A stretch of 47,426 nt of DNA from Gammaproteobacteria bacterium (GTDB lineage: Bacteria; Pseudomonadota; Gammaproteobacteria; JAADGQ01): NCBI GenBank assembly GCA_013152295.1, contig JAADGQ010000103.1, positions 2,381 to 49,806 of the forward strand, in the 5' to 3' direction. Both the position numbers and the translations under genes were made by a program. The notes below the pieces were generated by a model. It was given only the letters and a program-made list of their open reading frames with translations, ran no database searches and was not told where the DNA came from. Shown here in pieces: positions 15,312 to 24,518 of this stretch (positions are counted from its first letter, which is position 1; every line of letters begins with the position of its first letter).

Positions 15312-18029
15312 GTGAACGTTAAAAACGACAGCGCTTGCCATCAAGACAACCAAAAATGCTCGGCACTCCCGGATTCTGTGCACAGCATTACAACGCTTGA
15401 CAGCTCATCAATCCAAGGCGACAGCGCCTATCGTCAGCTCCTAGATGCGTTGAATAGCGTTGCTTCACCGCTTGATTATAGCGTGGCGACCCCATCAAAC
15501 TCTGGTGAAATGCCCTCTGATGAAACACCTTCTGTCGAAACAATTGTCCAAGCAGCGCTGTGCCGAATAAAAACAGCCATATCACTGGATGCCCATGGGA
15601 TGCTTCAGGTTGACGGTGAGAATCAGGATTTTGTTCTGACCCACTGCAATCCATCACCATACCGAGACACGCTACAGCGCGCTGTTGAGATCTGCATCAA
15701 CGATGGTACCTTTGCCTGGGCCATCAGTCAGAGCCGAGCGATCGTAGTACAAACCAATATTGCCACCATCGTGCTGCATACCGTAGCCACCCGTGACAGA
15801 GTACTCGGCATGTATGCCGGCATCACCAGCAACACTGCCGATGAAATCAACGATGTTTCACTCAATTTGCTATCAGTCGTTTTGCATCAAGCTGCCTATG
15901 CCATCGAGAGCAGCGAACTCAACCAATACCTCGAAGAAAAAATAGCGACACGCACTGAGCAGTTGGAAAAAGCCAAAGAGCAAGCTGAAGCGGCGAACCG
16001 TGCCAAATCAGGGTTTCTATCAACCATGAGCCATGAGATACGCACGCCGCTCAACGGCATGGTTGGTATGCTCTCGCTGCTGCAGACCACACAGCTCAAC
16101 AATAGGCAGCAAGAGTTTCTCGATACTGCACTGAACTCGTGTGACAATTTGCTACTGCTGATTAACGATATTCTCGACTTCTCGAAAATCGAGGCTGGAA
16201 AACTAACGCTGGAACAGGTCAACTTCGATCCGCTCAACACCATTGAATCCAGCGCAATTACGTTGGCAGAGCAGGCCTATCAGAAAGGGCTCGAATTAAT
16301 TTTTGAGCTTCCTGCAAGTGCTTCGCTGGCTTTGATTGGCGATCCAACCCGACTCAATCAGATTATTATTAACCTTGTTGGTAATGCCATAAAGTTTACG
16401 GCAGAAGGTACAATCACCGTCAGTGCAAAATTGATGACGGTGGAAAATGACCACCGTGGGCTCTATGTCGAAGTGCGGGATACAGGCATTGGTATCGACA
16501 CCGATGCTCAACAAAATATTTTCAATTCATTTTCACAGGCTGACGATTCAACAACCCGGCGCTATGGTGGTACCGGTCTTGGTCTGGCTATCTGTAAAAA
16601 ACTTGCCACAGCAATGGGTGGTAAGATCGGCATTAACAGCGAATCTGGCAAAGGCAGCACCTTTTGGTTTACTGCCTATTTTAAGGAAACAAAAAGCAAA
16701 GAGGTAAAAAGTGAAGAGCCAACAAATACAAAGGCTGTCGATGCACTAAACAAAAAAATCAATGACAAACGCCTGCTTGTTGTAGAAGGTCAAAATATCA
16801 GCAGCGCCACCATTCGGCATCAACTCACGGGCTGGGGTATTCGTTACTCGTGCGTTGACAGTGCTGACAACGCTATTGAGGCGATCCGAGATGCAAAAGC
16901 AAGGGATTCCTATAACACCGTTATTGCAGACACCGCACTCACCGGGCTCGACAAACTCATCAGCGCCATTAAAAAGGAGCATACAAGTGATGGTGGCGAT
17001 CATTTACTAAAATTAATACTGCTCGAACCCTTCGGCCACGCCAGTCTGTCCGACGAAACAAAAGGTGCGGCGGTACTGACGCTCAGCAAACCGATTATTC
17101 GTTCAAAGCTTTTTGATCGAATTAACCAGGCAATCGGTACACGTAGCAATAATAGCGTTCACGAATTAAATACAGCAAAAACAGCTCTACACGGCAGCGC
17201 TAAACACGCTCTCGATTTCGGCGCCAACATATTGGTGGTAGAAGATAACGATATCAACCAACGTGTTATTGCCTCGATGCTTGGCAGCATGGATTGCGAG
17301 ATCACTATCGCCAACAACGGACAGGAAGCTGTAGAGCTGTTCACCAATAGTGGCGAGTACTATGACCTGATATTCATGGACTGCCAAATGCCAATTATGG
17401 ATGGCTATGCAGCAACGATAAAAATTCGCAACCTGGAAAGAGCGCAACAAACTTCAAGCAATAAAAAAACACACATACCGATTATTGCACTCACCGCCAA
17501 TGCCCTTAACTCCGATGCCGAGCGATGTTTTAAGGCAGGAATGGATGATTTTGTCACCAAACCCTACACCCCTAAAGATATACAAAATGCGCTGTCGCGT
17601 TGGCAGGGGAAAAATCAAGATACGGCACAGCGCACACGGGTAGAGTCACCAGCAGATCTCGAAACTGCACCAACCGATCACATGGGCATCGACGAGAAAA
17701 AGCTGTTGACCCTCTATCAGTTAATGGGGGATGCAGTATTTTCTGATCTGATAAAAACTTACCTCGAGCGTGCCACGCACCACATTGAGTCGTTGGAGAG
17801 ATGCACCACAACAGATGCACTGCAATCACTTAAAATGACGGCACATACCCTTAAAGGAAGCAGCGCTAATATCGGCGCAGAAAAACTTGCTGAACAGTGT
17901 AGTCAATTAGAAATTGCAGTTGCCCAAAGTAACGATCCCTCCGCTGTCAGTAGTGCTATCGCACAGATCGCGACAACATTCGAACAGACGAAAGAGGCAC
18001 TTGAGGAGTTTGCGGAAGAGCAAACTTGA
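15312..18029 (+). CDS. Hybrid histidine kinase with receiver and phosphotransfer domains (BarA-like layout)
   Basis: A 905-residue soluble hybrid kinase starting at a GTG. Its order is: GAF-like sensor region (about 75-205), coiled coil (205-232), HisKA with the phosphoacceptor His in FLSTMSHEIRTPLNG (about 240), ATPase domain with NLVGNAIKF and GGTGLGLAI (about 345-460), a degenerate receiver (about 490-600), a true receiver with LVVEDNDINQR and the Asp in IFMDCQMPIMDGY (about 635-765), and an Hpt domain with AHTLKGSSANIG (about 844). No membrane segment is seen, so the signal is cytoplasmic. A complete His-Asp-His relay is present. The final output regulator is not in the window. It follows the HDOD gene by 57 bases. 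Confidence 0.92.
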   Translation: MNVKNDSACHQDNQKCSALPDSVHSITTLDSSSIQGDSAYRQLLDALNSVASPLDYSVATPSNSGEMPSDETPSVETIVQAALCRIKTAISLDAHGMLQVDGENQDFVLTHCNPSPYRDTLQRAVEICINDGTFAWAISQSRAIVVQTNIATIVLHTVATRDRVLGMYAGITSNTADEINDVSLNLLSVVLHQAAYAIESSELNQYLEEKIATRTEQLEKAKEQAEAANRAKSGFLSTMSHEIRTPLNGMVGMLSLLQTTQLNNRQQEFLDTALNSCDNLLLLINDILDFSKIEAGKLTLEQVNFDPLNTIESSAITLAEQAYQKGLELIFELPASASLALIGDPTRLNQIIINLVGNAIKFTAEGTITVSAKLMTVENDHRGLYVEVRDTGIGIDTDAQQNIFNSFSQADDSTTRRYGGTGLGLAICKKLATAMGGKIGINSESGKGSTFWFTAYFKETKSKEVKSEEPTNTKAVDALNKKINDKRLLVVEGQNISSATIRHQLTGWGIRYSCVDSADNAIEAIRDAKARDSYNTVIADTALTGLDKLISAIKKEHTSDGGDHLLKLILLEPFGHASLSDETKGAAVLTLSKPIIRSKLFDRINQAIGTRSNNSVHELNTAKTALHGSAKHALDFGANILVVEDNDINQRVIASMLGSMDCEITIANNGQEAVELFTNSGEYYDLIFMDCQMPIMDGYAATIKIRNLERAQQTSSNKKTHIPIIALTANALNSDAERCFKAGMDDFVTKPYTPKDIQNALSRWQGKNQDTAQRTRVESPADLETAPTDHMGIDEKKLLTLYQLMGDAVFSDLIKTYLERATHHIESLERCTTTDALQSLKMTAHTLKGSSANIGAEKLAEQCSQLEIAVAQSNDPSAVSSAIAQIATTFEQTKEALEEFAEEQT

Positions 18030-18069
18030 AAAACCATTTGAAGAACCAAAGGATATACTTAAAACAAGC

Positions 18070-20781
18070 TCAGGCACTTTTCCGCTTAGCAACTTTTTTC
18101 TTTGCCACAGCTCTCTTTTTAGTGGCCTTTTTGGTAACGGCTTTTTTCTTCACTGCACGCTCTTCAATCCACGCGCCATCACGGAAATGGGCTGTCCAGC
18201 CACTGGCTTTGCCCTCTTTTTCCGACATCACATATTGCTCTTTATTTTTACGGCTAAAACGAATGACGGCAGGGTTGCCCTCGTTGTCTTGCAGCGGAGC
18301 ATCACACAGGTAGCGATGTTTTGGGTCGAGTTCGTGGCAGTGGGGGATCAGCTCTTTGACCAACGGTGCCCGTGTCTCACGGGAACGAGGGAATGCGCTG
18401 GATGCGAGAAAGATTCCCGCAGCACCGTCGCGCAGCACAAAATAGCCATCGGATTTTTCACAGGGCAGCTCCTGCATCGGCACAGGGTCCGCCTTGGGCG
18501 GCGCTGCTTCACCGCTTTTCAGTAACTTGCGGGTATTTTTGCACTCTGCGTTAGTACAACCAAAATACTTGCCGAAGCGTCCGGACTTTAGTTGCATATC
18601 TGCGCCACACTTATCGCAGACAATAATCGGACCTTCATAACCTTTGATGTGAAAGCTGCCCTGCTCCACCTCATGGCCTTCACAGTCCGGGCTGTTACCG
18701 CAGATGTGCAGCTTGCGTTTTTCGTCGATCAGATAGCTATCCATCGCCGAACCGCATTTGCTACAGCGGCGTTTGTCGAGCAGTGCTCGCATCTCGCCGG
18801 TATCGTCGTCGCTCACTGCCTCTTCACCAGGGATCAGGTTCAGCGTCGCTTTGCAGCGCTCCTTGGGCGGCAGGCTGTAGCCGGAACAACCCAGAAAAAC
18901 GCCGGTTGACCCAGCACGAATCGTCATCGGACGACCACAGTCGGCGCACTCGATATCTGTCGTAATGGGGTCATTGCCACGCATGCCGCCAGCAGATTTC
19001 TCTTGCTGCGCTTTACTCAGCTTGGCCTTGAAATCTTGGTAGAATTGATCCAGCACCGTCTGCCAGTGACTGCTCCCTTCGGCGATCGCATCGAGCTTCT
19101 CCTCCATGCCTGCGGTAAAGCCGTAATCCATCAGATCATCGAAATTTTCTACCAGGCGGTCGGTGACGATTTCGCCAATTTTTTGTGCGTAAAAACGGCG
19201 CGAACTCAGCGTCACATAACCACGATCCTGAATGGTCGAGATGATGCTTGCATAGGTTGAAGGACGGCCAATGCCACGTTTCTCAAGCTCGCGTACCAGG
19301 CTCGCTTCGCCATAGCGCGGCGGCGGTTTGGTTAAGTGTTGCGAAGGTTCAAGCTTGAGCAGCGTTAACTGATCGCCCTCTTCAATTTCGGGAAGCAACA
19401 CATCGTCGTCGTTTTTGCTTTGTGGCTTCAACACTCGCGTCCAACCATCAAAGCGCAAGATGCGGCCTTTAGCGCGCAACTCAAACTCGCCGGCGTAAAT
19501 GGTCACAACGGTGGAGTCGTAACGGGCAGGCATCATCTGGCAAGCCACAAACTGGCGCCAGATCAACTCATAGAGGCGCTCGCCATCCTTGTCTATCCCG
19601 CTCAGTTGACTCACCATCAACTGAACATCGGAGGGACGAATCGCCTCATGTGCCTCTTGTGCACCAGAGCGACTTGAATAGACTGGCACTTTTTCCGGCA
19701 GGTACTCTTTGCCATATTTCGTCTCGATATGGCCACGACAAGCCGCTACCGCGTCGTTACTCAAGTTGGTTGAGTCCGTACGCATGTAGGTGATGTAACC
19801 CGCCTCGTAGAGACGCTGAGCCAACATCATGGTTTTTTTAACGCCGAAACCGAGACGAGTACTCGCTGCCTGTTGCAACGTTGAGGTGATAAACGGCGCT
19901 CGCGGTTTGCTGCTGGATGGTTTGGTTTCGCGCTTTACAACGCGGTAGTCCGCAGGCTGCAACAGCGCCAGCGCAGCATCGGTCGCCGCCTTGTTCGTTG
20001 GTCTGAAGGTTTTGCCCTGGTACTTACCAACCTGGATGCGCAGCGCATCACCGTCTTTAGCTTCGAGGTTGCAATGCACCTCCCAATACTCTTCCGGGAC
20101 AAACGCGTATATTTCACGTTCACGTTCGCTAATCAGGCGCACCGCAACGGATTGCACACGCCCCGCCGACAAGCCGCGCGCCACTTTGCTCCACAGTAGC
20201 GGCGACAGCATGTAGCCCACCACCCGGTCGAGAAAACGGCGCGTCTGCTGCGCGTTGACGCGGTTGATATCAAGCTCTGCCGGTTTGGCAAATGCTTCAT
20301 TAATCGCCTTACGGGTGATCTCGTTAAAGACAACACGTTTGTAATGGGATTCATCGTCACCAATCGCTTCACGCAGGTGCCAGGCAATCGCCTCCCCTTC
20401 GCGGTCCAAGTCAGTAGCGAGGTAGACCATGTCTGCGTTGCGGGCAAGCTTGCGCAGCTCTTCAACGACCTTCTCTTTGCCCGGCATGATTTCGTAACGA
20501 GGGTTCCAGCCATGCTCCGGATCGATGCCCATGCGCTGAATCAGCGCGCTCTGAGCACGCTTCTGTTTGCGCTTCTCGCGCTCTTCCGGCGGTAATTTGC
20601 GCGCTTCGCTGGCGAGCCGTGCTCGCTCGGTGGGTGTCATTTTTGACACCGATGAACTACCGCTGCTGGGCAGATCACGTATGTGCCCGATGCTGGACTT
20701 CACAATGAAGTCCGAACCCAAGTATTTATTTATCGTTTTCGCCTTCGCTGGCGACTCCACAATAACCAGAGATTTACCCAT
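18070..20781 (-). CDS. topA: DNA topoisomerase I
   Basis: A 903-residue type IA topoisomerase, which relaxes negative supercoils. The Toprim domain opens with [16 protein letters not shown] and later has [13 protein letters not shown]. The active-site tyrosine is in [15 protein letters not shown]. Several C-terminal zinc-ribbon units with CxxC pairs follow (CADCGRP, CSKCGSA, CDKCGA). The last ~35 residues are almost pure Lys, Ala, Val and Thr, a basic tail common in such enzymes and useful for DNA contact. The length is normal. It converges on the hybrid kinase and diverges from rsgA. Confidence 0.97.
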   Translation of the reverse strand: MGKSLVIVESPAKAKTINKYLGSDFIVKSSIGHIRDLPSSGSSSVSKMTPTERARLASEARKLPPEEREKRKQKRAQSALIQRMGIDPEHGWNPRYEIMPGKEKVVEELRKLARNADMVYLATDLDREGEAIAWHLREAIGDDESHYKRVVFNEITRKAINEAFAKPAELDINRVNAQQTRRFLDRVVGYMLSPLLWSKVARGLSAGRVQSVAVRLISEREREIYAFVPEEYWEVHCNLEAKDGDALRIQVGKYQGKTFRPTNKAATDAALALLQPADYRVVKRETKPSSSKPRAPFITSTLQQAASTRLGFGVKKTMMLAQRLYEAGYITYMRTDSTNLSNDAVAACRGHIETKYGKEYLPEKVPVYSSRSGAQEAHEAIRPSDVQLMVSQLSGIDKDGERLYELIWRQFVACQMMPARYDSTVVTIYAGEFELRAKGRILRFDGWTRVLKPQSKNDDDVLLPEIEEGDQLTLLKLEPSQHLTKPPPRYGEASLVRELEKRGIGRPSTYASIISTIQDRGYVTLSSRRFYAQKIGEIVTDRLVENFDDLMDYGFTAGMEEKLDAIAEGSSHWQTVLDQFYQDFKAKLSKAQQEKSAGGMRGNDPITTDIECADCGRPMTIRAGSTGVFLGCSGYSLPPKERCKATLNLIPGEEAVSDDDTGEMRALLDKRRCSKCGSAMDSYLIDEKRKLHICGNSPDCEGHEVEQGSFHIKGYEGPIIVCDKCGADMQLKSGRFGKYFGCTNAECKNTRKLLKSGEAAPPKADPVPMQELPCEKSDGYFVLRDGAAGIFLASSAFPRSRETRAPLVKELIPHCHELDPKHRYLCDAPLQDNEGNPAVIRFSRKNKEQYVMSEKEGKASGWTAHFRDGAWIEERAVKKKAVTKKATKKRAVAKKKVAKRKSA

Positions 20782-20940
20782 ACGTACGACTACACCTAAA
20801 AATTTTCACCCAAAAACAATCCGCAGGCTGGTGTCATCCAGCCCATCTCCTATTATTAGAAATACGATCTCACTCCACCCGCTGTCAAGTTGTTCATTAT
20901 CTGCCTCTTCTAACGGCCAACATAAACTGAACATTGAAAA

Positions 20941-20949
20941 TGGTATGAT
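20941..20949 (+). promoter_or_regulatory. Extended -10 promoter for rsgA
   Basis: TGGTATGAT is an extended -10 element (TGn plus TATGAT) about 67 bases ahead of the rsgA start in the topA-rsgA divergent region. No good -35 lies 17 bases upstream, which is normal for extended -10 promoters. Confidence 0.4.
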
Positions 20950-21015
20950 GCCCCGCAAAATAACCCCACGCATCGATCCAACTCGACCACTCATCCCAGG
21001 CCCTGTATACATCTG

Positions 21016-22044
21016 ATGGCAAAACGCAAGCTGACCCGCAAACAGATCTGGCGCACCCAAAAAATTCAGCAAGAGCGACTGGCGCGAGCACAAAAAAAGG
21101 CGCAGATCAGCACAGAGTCACTACAGCAAGGCGAGCTGGGCACAGAGCAAGAGGGGCTGATTGTTGCCCGTTACGGTGCCGCCGTGGATGTGGAAGACCA
21201 CGCCCAGCAGATCTACCGCTGCATTTTGCGCCAAAACCTTGGCAGCCTAGTCTGTGGTGATCGCGTCGTCTGGCAACAAAACCAGACGCGAGGCGGCGTC
21301 GTCACGGCGCTGATACCGCGCAAATCCGTACTCGCGCGCCCCGATGCTTGCCACACTATGGTGCCCGTCGCCGCAAATATCGATCAGCTATTCATCGTCA
21401 GCGGCATCACGCCCGGCATCGACAACTACCTCATCGATCGTTATCTGGTCGCGGCGGAGCTCACCGACATCAAACCGTGCCTGATCATCAATAAAGTTGA
21501 TCTGTTGATCGCTTCAGCCCGTCACAAATTAGAGAAAAAACTCGCACATTATGAGCGCATCGGTTACCCGATGATCTTCACCTCAACCCAAAAAGATGGC
21601 GGCATGGATGCGCTCAACCAGCTGCTTGAGCACAAAACCAGCGTCTTCGTCGGTGTATCCGGCGCGGGAAAATCTTCGATTACCCAATGGCTACACCCCG
21701 ACCTTGCTATCCGCACCGGCGCATTGTCACGCACCACGGGTCTGGGCCGACACACCACCTCAACAACCCAGCTCTACCACCTGCCCAATGGCGGTGCACT
21801 GATCGACTCGCCGGGCGTCAGAGAGTTCGAACTAAGCAACTACAGCGGCACTGAAGTCGCTGCGGGTTTCAGGGAGTTTCGTGAGCTACTGGGTCATTGC
21901 CGCTTCAACAACTGCGCCCATATGGCCGAGCCGGGCTGCGCGTTGAAAGAGCAAGTTGAAGCGGGTGCAATTTCTGCTGAACGCGTGCAAAATTACCTGC
22001 GCATTGTCGCCTCACTCACAGATAAACCGAGACTGCGGCAGTAG
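21016..22044 (+). CDS. rsgA: Small ribosomal subunit biogenesis GTPase RsgA
   Basis: A 342-residue circularly permuted GTPase that checks late 30S maturation. Its order is an N-terminal OB fold (about 40-115; IVARYGAAVDVED), then the permuted GTPase motifs G4 NKVDLL, G1 GVSGAGKSSITQ and G3 DSPGVREF, then a C-terminal zinc knuckle with CRFNNCAHMAEPGCA. A basic N-terminal tail fits ribosome binding. The next gene, sohB, follows by 47 bases on the same strand. Confidence 0.97.
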   Translation: MAKRKLTRKQIWRTQKIQQERLARAQKKAQISTESLQQGELGTEQEGLIVARYGAAVDVEDHAQQIYRCILRQNLGSLVCGDRVVWQQNQTRGGVVTALIPRKSVLARPDACHTMVPVAANIDQLFIVSGITPGIDNYLIDRYLVAAELTDIKPCLIINKVDLLIASARHKLEKKLAHYERIGYPMIFTSTQKDGGMDALNQLLEHKTSVFVGVSGAGKSSITQWLHPDLAIRTGALSRTTGLGRHTTSTTQLYHLPNGGALIDSPGVREFELSNYSGTEVAAGFREFRELLGHCRFNNCAHMAEPGCALKEQVEAGAISAERVQNYLRIVASLTDKPRLRQ

Positions 22045-22091
22045 CCATTATCCGCGACCGTTACCCACTAAAGAGACCAGGAGCAACTACT

Positions 22092-23123
22092 TTGGAATTC
22101 CTCACTGACTATGGACTATTTCTAGCTAAAGCACTCACCACTGTTATCGCCATCATCGTGGTTGTCGGCGTATTGATCGCCCAGATTAGCCGCGCCAAAC
22201 AGATGCCACGCGAGCAGCTTGAAATCACCAAACTCAATGAGAAATATGATGACCTGGCACAGACCATAAATACACAAGTACTCTCTAAAGACGATCTGAA
22301 AAGTTATTGCAAAGAGAAGAAAAAGCAGAAAAAAGCGCTTAAAAAAGGAAATTCCACGCAAGAAAAACGTTCCAGAGTCTTTGTCTTGACATTCGACGGC
22401 GACATAAAAGCATCGGCCGTCTCTTCGCTGCGTGAAGAGATCACCGCAATATTAACTATCGCAAGCGACAACGACGAAGTTGTGCTACGCCTGCAGAGCC
22501 CAGGCGGGCTCGTGCACGCTTATGGCCTGGCCTCATCGCAACTGATTCGCATCAAGAAAAAGAGCATTCCGCTCACCGTTGCCGTTGACAAAGTCGCTGC
22601 CAGTGGCGGCTATATGATGGCCTGCGTCGCGGACCGCATCATCGCTGCCCCCTTCGCCATACTCGGCTCTATTGGCGTCGTCGCCCAGATCCCTAATTTT
22701 AATCGCTTGATGAAGAAGCACAACGTCGACATGGAGCTTGTTACGGCAGGAAAATACAAGCGTACGTTGACGTTGTTTGGTGAAAACACCAAAGAGGCGC
22801 GTCAGAAGTTCAAAGAGGAGATTGAAGACACTCACCTGCTATTCAAGGAGTTTATCAGCGAAAACCGACCCTCTGTCGATGTAGAGCAGGTCGCGACCGG
22901 TGAGCACTGGTTCGGCACCCGCGCCATGGAGCACAAGCTGGTCGATGCATTGATGACTAGCGACGACTACCTGCTGGAGCTGAGCCAAAAGAGAGATCTC
23001 TATGCGATCAAGTACACCACGCGCAAATCACTGGGAGCGAAAATATCCGCAGCTGCAGAGCAGGCACTGTCGAAAATATCCGGCAATCAGCAATCTATCT
23101 ACGATAACCAGAAGTTCATGTAG
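22092..23123 (+). CDS. sohB: Inner-membrane S49-family protease SohB
   Basis: A 343-residue membrane-anchored serine protease of the SppA/SohB family. It has one N-terminal membrane segment (about residues 12-33), a charged Lys/Glu-rich linker, then the protease domain. The catalytic serine lies in DKVAASGGYMMACVAD and the lysine in TAGKYKRTLTLFGE. The start is a TTG with AGGAGC upstream; no ATG is available before the membrane segment. It lies between rsgA and rmuC on the same strand, though these functions are not linked. Confidence 0.93.
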   Translation: MEFLTDYGLFLAKALTTVIAIIVVVGVLIAQISRAKQMPREQLEITKLNEKYDDLAQTINTQVLSKDDLKSYCKEKKKQKKALKKGNSTQEKRSRVFVLTFDGDIKASAVSSLREEITAILTIASDNDEVVLRLQSPGGLVHAYGLASSQLIRIKKKSIPLTVAVDKVAASGGYMMACVADRIIAAPFAILGSIGVVAQIPNFNRLMKKHNVDMELVTAGKYKRTLTLFGENTKEARQKFKEEIEDTHLLFKEFISENRPSVDVEQVATGEHWFGTRAMEHKLVDALMTSDDYLLELSQKRDLYAIKYTTRKSLGAKISAAAEQALSKISGNQQSIYDNQKFM

Positions 23124-23201
23124 GGCCAAAGCGACTCTTGATAGACGCAATCAACTATTAACTTTCGAATTCAAGACAACCTATTTTGTTGGCTAACCAC
23201 T

Positions 23202-24467
23202 GTGAATGAAGCACTGCTCTATAGCGTTTTTGCACTAACAATTGTGCTCTCCGGTATCTGTGGCTGGTTGATCTGCCAACAGCATCTGCGCAACCAAATG
23301 GCGCGTCTGCAGCAGGAAAACAGCCGCCTCACAACCGAGCTGGCAATCGAAAAACATTCCGGCGAAGAGAAAACAATTGCCTTTGATAATGCACAAAAAC
23401 AGCTCACCGAAACTTTTCACGTGCTCTCCAGCGAAGCGCTGCAGCGTAACAATGAACAGTTTCTCAGGCTCGCCCAAGAGAACTTTAAGCAGCACCAATT
23501 GCAGGCAGGCAGTGAATTGCAACAGAAAGAGAACGCTTTCGCCGCGCTGATCAAACCGATCAACGATGCTCTGCAAAAGACCGAAGCACAAATCCATGCT
23601 ATCGAAAAAGAGCGCAAGGAGTCCTATGGCTCATTAACCCAACACTTGGAGAGCATGGCCCAAACACAGCAGTCGCTACAAAATGAGACACGCAATTTGG
23701 TGCAGGCACTACGCCGCCCGGAGGTGCGTGGTCAATGGGGGGAGATGACGCTGCGGCGACTCGCCGAGCTGGCAGGTATGGTCGATCATTGTGATTTCTA
23801 TGAGCAGGAACACACCGCTACCAGCGAAGGCGCCATGCGTCCTGATATGATTGTGCGCATGCCCGCTGGTCGAGAGATCGTTATCGATGTGAAAACCCCG
23901 CTAGACGCCTATCTCAGCGCGATGGAAGCCAACACTGAAGCAGAGCGCGAGCGACACCTTGCCCGCCACGCACGCAACGTGCGCGAGCGCATCAAAGAGC
24001 TGGCCAGCAAGGGTTACTGGAATCAGTTTGAAAAGAGCCCTGACTTCGTGGTTCTGTTTATCCCTGGCGATCAGTTCCTCAGCGCGGCACTGAATATCGA
24101 TCGAAGTTTGCTGGAGGATGCACTCAAGCAGCAGGTCATTCTGGCAACACCCACCAGCCTGGTTGCACTGCTACGCGCCGTCGCCTATGGCTGGCGTCAG
24201 CAGTCACTGGCGGAAAACGCTGAAATTATCCGCAAGGTTGGCGAAGACCTCTACAAACGCCTGGCCACCTTTTCAGGCCACCTGAACAAGCTGGGGAAAA
24301 ACCTCGGCACCACGCTGGAGCACTACAATAAAGCGGTAGGTTCATTTGATCGCCAGGTCGTACCTGGCGCGCGCAAATTTACAGAGCTGGGGATCAGTTC
24401 AGCTAAACCCATGGAGAGTGTTGAGCCCATCGACAAGCTGATCAAACCGCTCAATCATGATCCATAG
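23202..24467 (+). CDS. rmuC: DNA recombination protein RmuC
   Basis: A 421-residue protein beginning at GTG, with an N-terminal membrane segment (about residues 5-24), a long coiled coil (about 25-165) and the nuclease-like RmuC domain (about 170-380). Family motifs include RGQWGEMTLRRLAELAGM, VIDVKTPLDAYLSAM and DFVVLFIPGDQFL. RmuC limits inversions at short inverted repeats and affects phage and transposon events in E. coli. It ends tail to tail with a TPR lipoprotein gene, with a strong hairpin between. Confidence 0.95.
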   Translation: MNEALLYSVFALTIVLSGICGWLICQQHLRNQMARLQQENSRLTTELAIEKHSGEEKTIAFDNAQKQLTETFHVLSSEALQRNNEQFLRLAQENFKQHQLQAGSELQQKENAFAALIKPINDALQKTEAQIHAIEKERKESYGSLTQHLESMAQTQQSLQNETRNLVQALRRPEVRGQWGEMTLRRLAELAGMVDHCDFYEQEHTATSEGAMRPDMIVRMPAGREIVIDVKTPLDAYLSAMEANTEAERERHLARHARNVRERIKELASKGYWNQFEKSPDFVVLFIPGDQFLSAALNIDRSLLEDALKQQVILATPTSLVALLRAVAYGWRQQSLAENAEIIRKVGEDLYKRLATFSGHLNKLGKNLGTTLEHYNKAVGSFDRQVVPGARKFTELGISSAKPMESVEPIDKLIKPLNHDP

Positions 24468-24483
24468 AGCGACTCAGATATCA

Positions 24484-24504
24484 CCGGTTTGCACGCTGAA
24501 CCGG
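24484..24504. terminator. Hairpin between convergent genes
   Basis: A perfect stem CCGGTT / AACCGG with a 9-base loop lies between the rmuC and TPR lipoprotein stops. It is symmetric for both strands, so it could stop transcripts from either side. A short T-rich run (ATTTT) begins a few bases later on the plus strand only. Confidence 0.4.
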
Positions 24505-24518
24505 CGTTACATTTTCGA

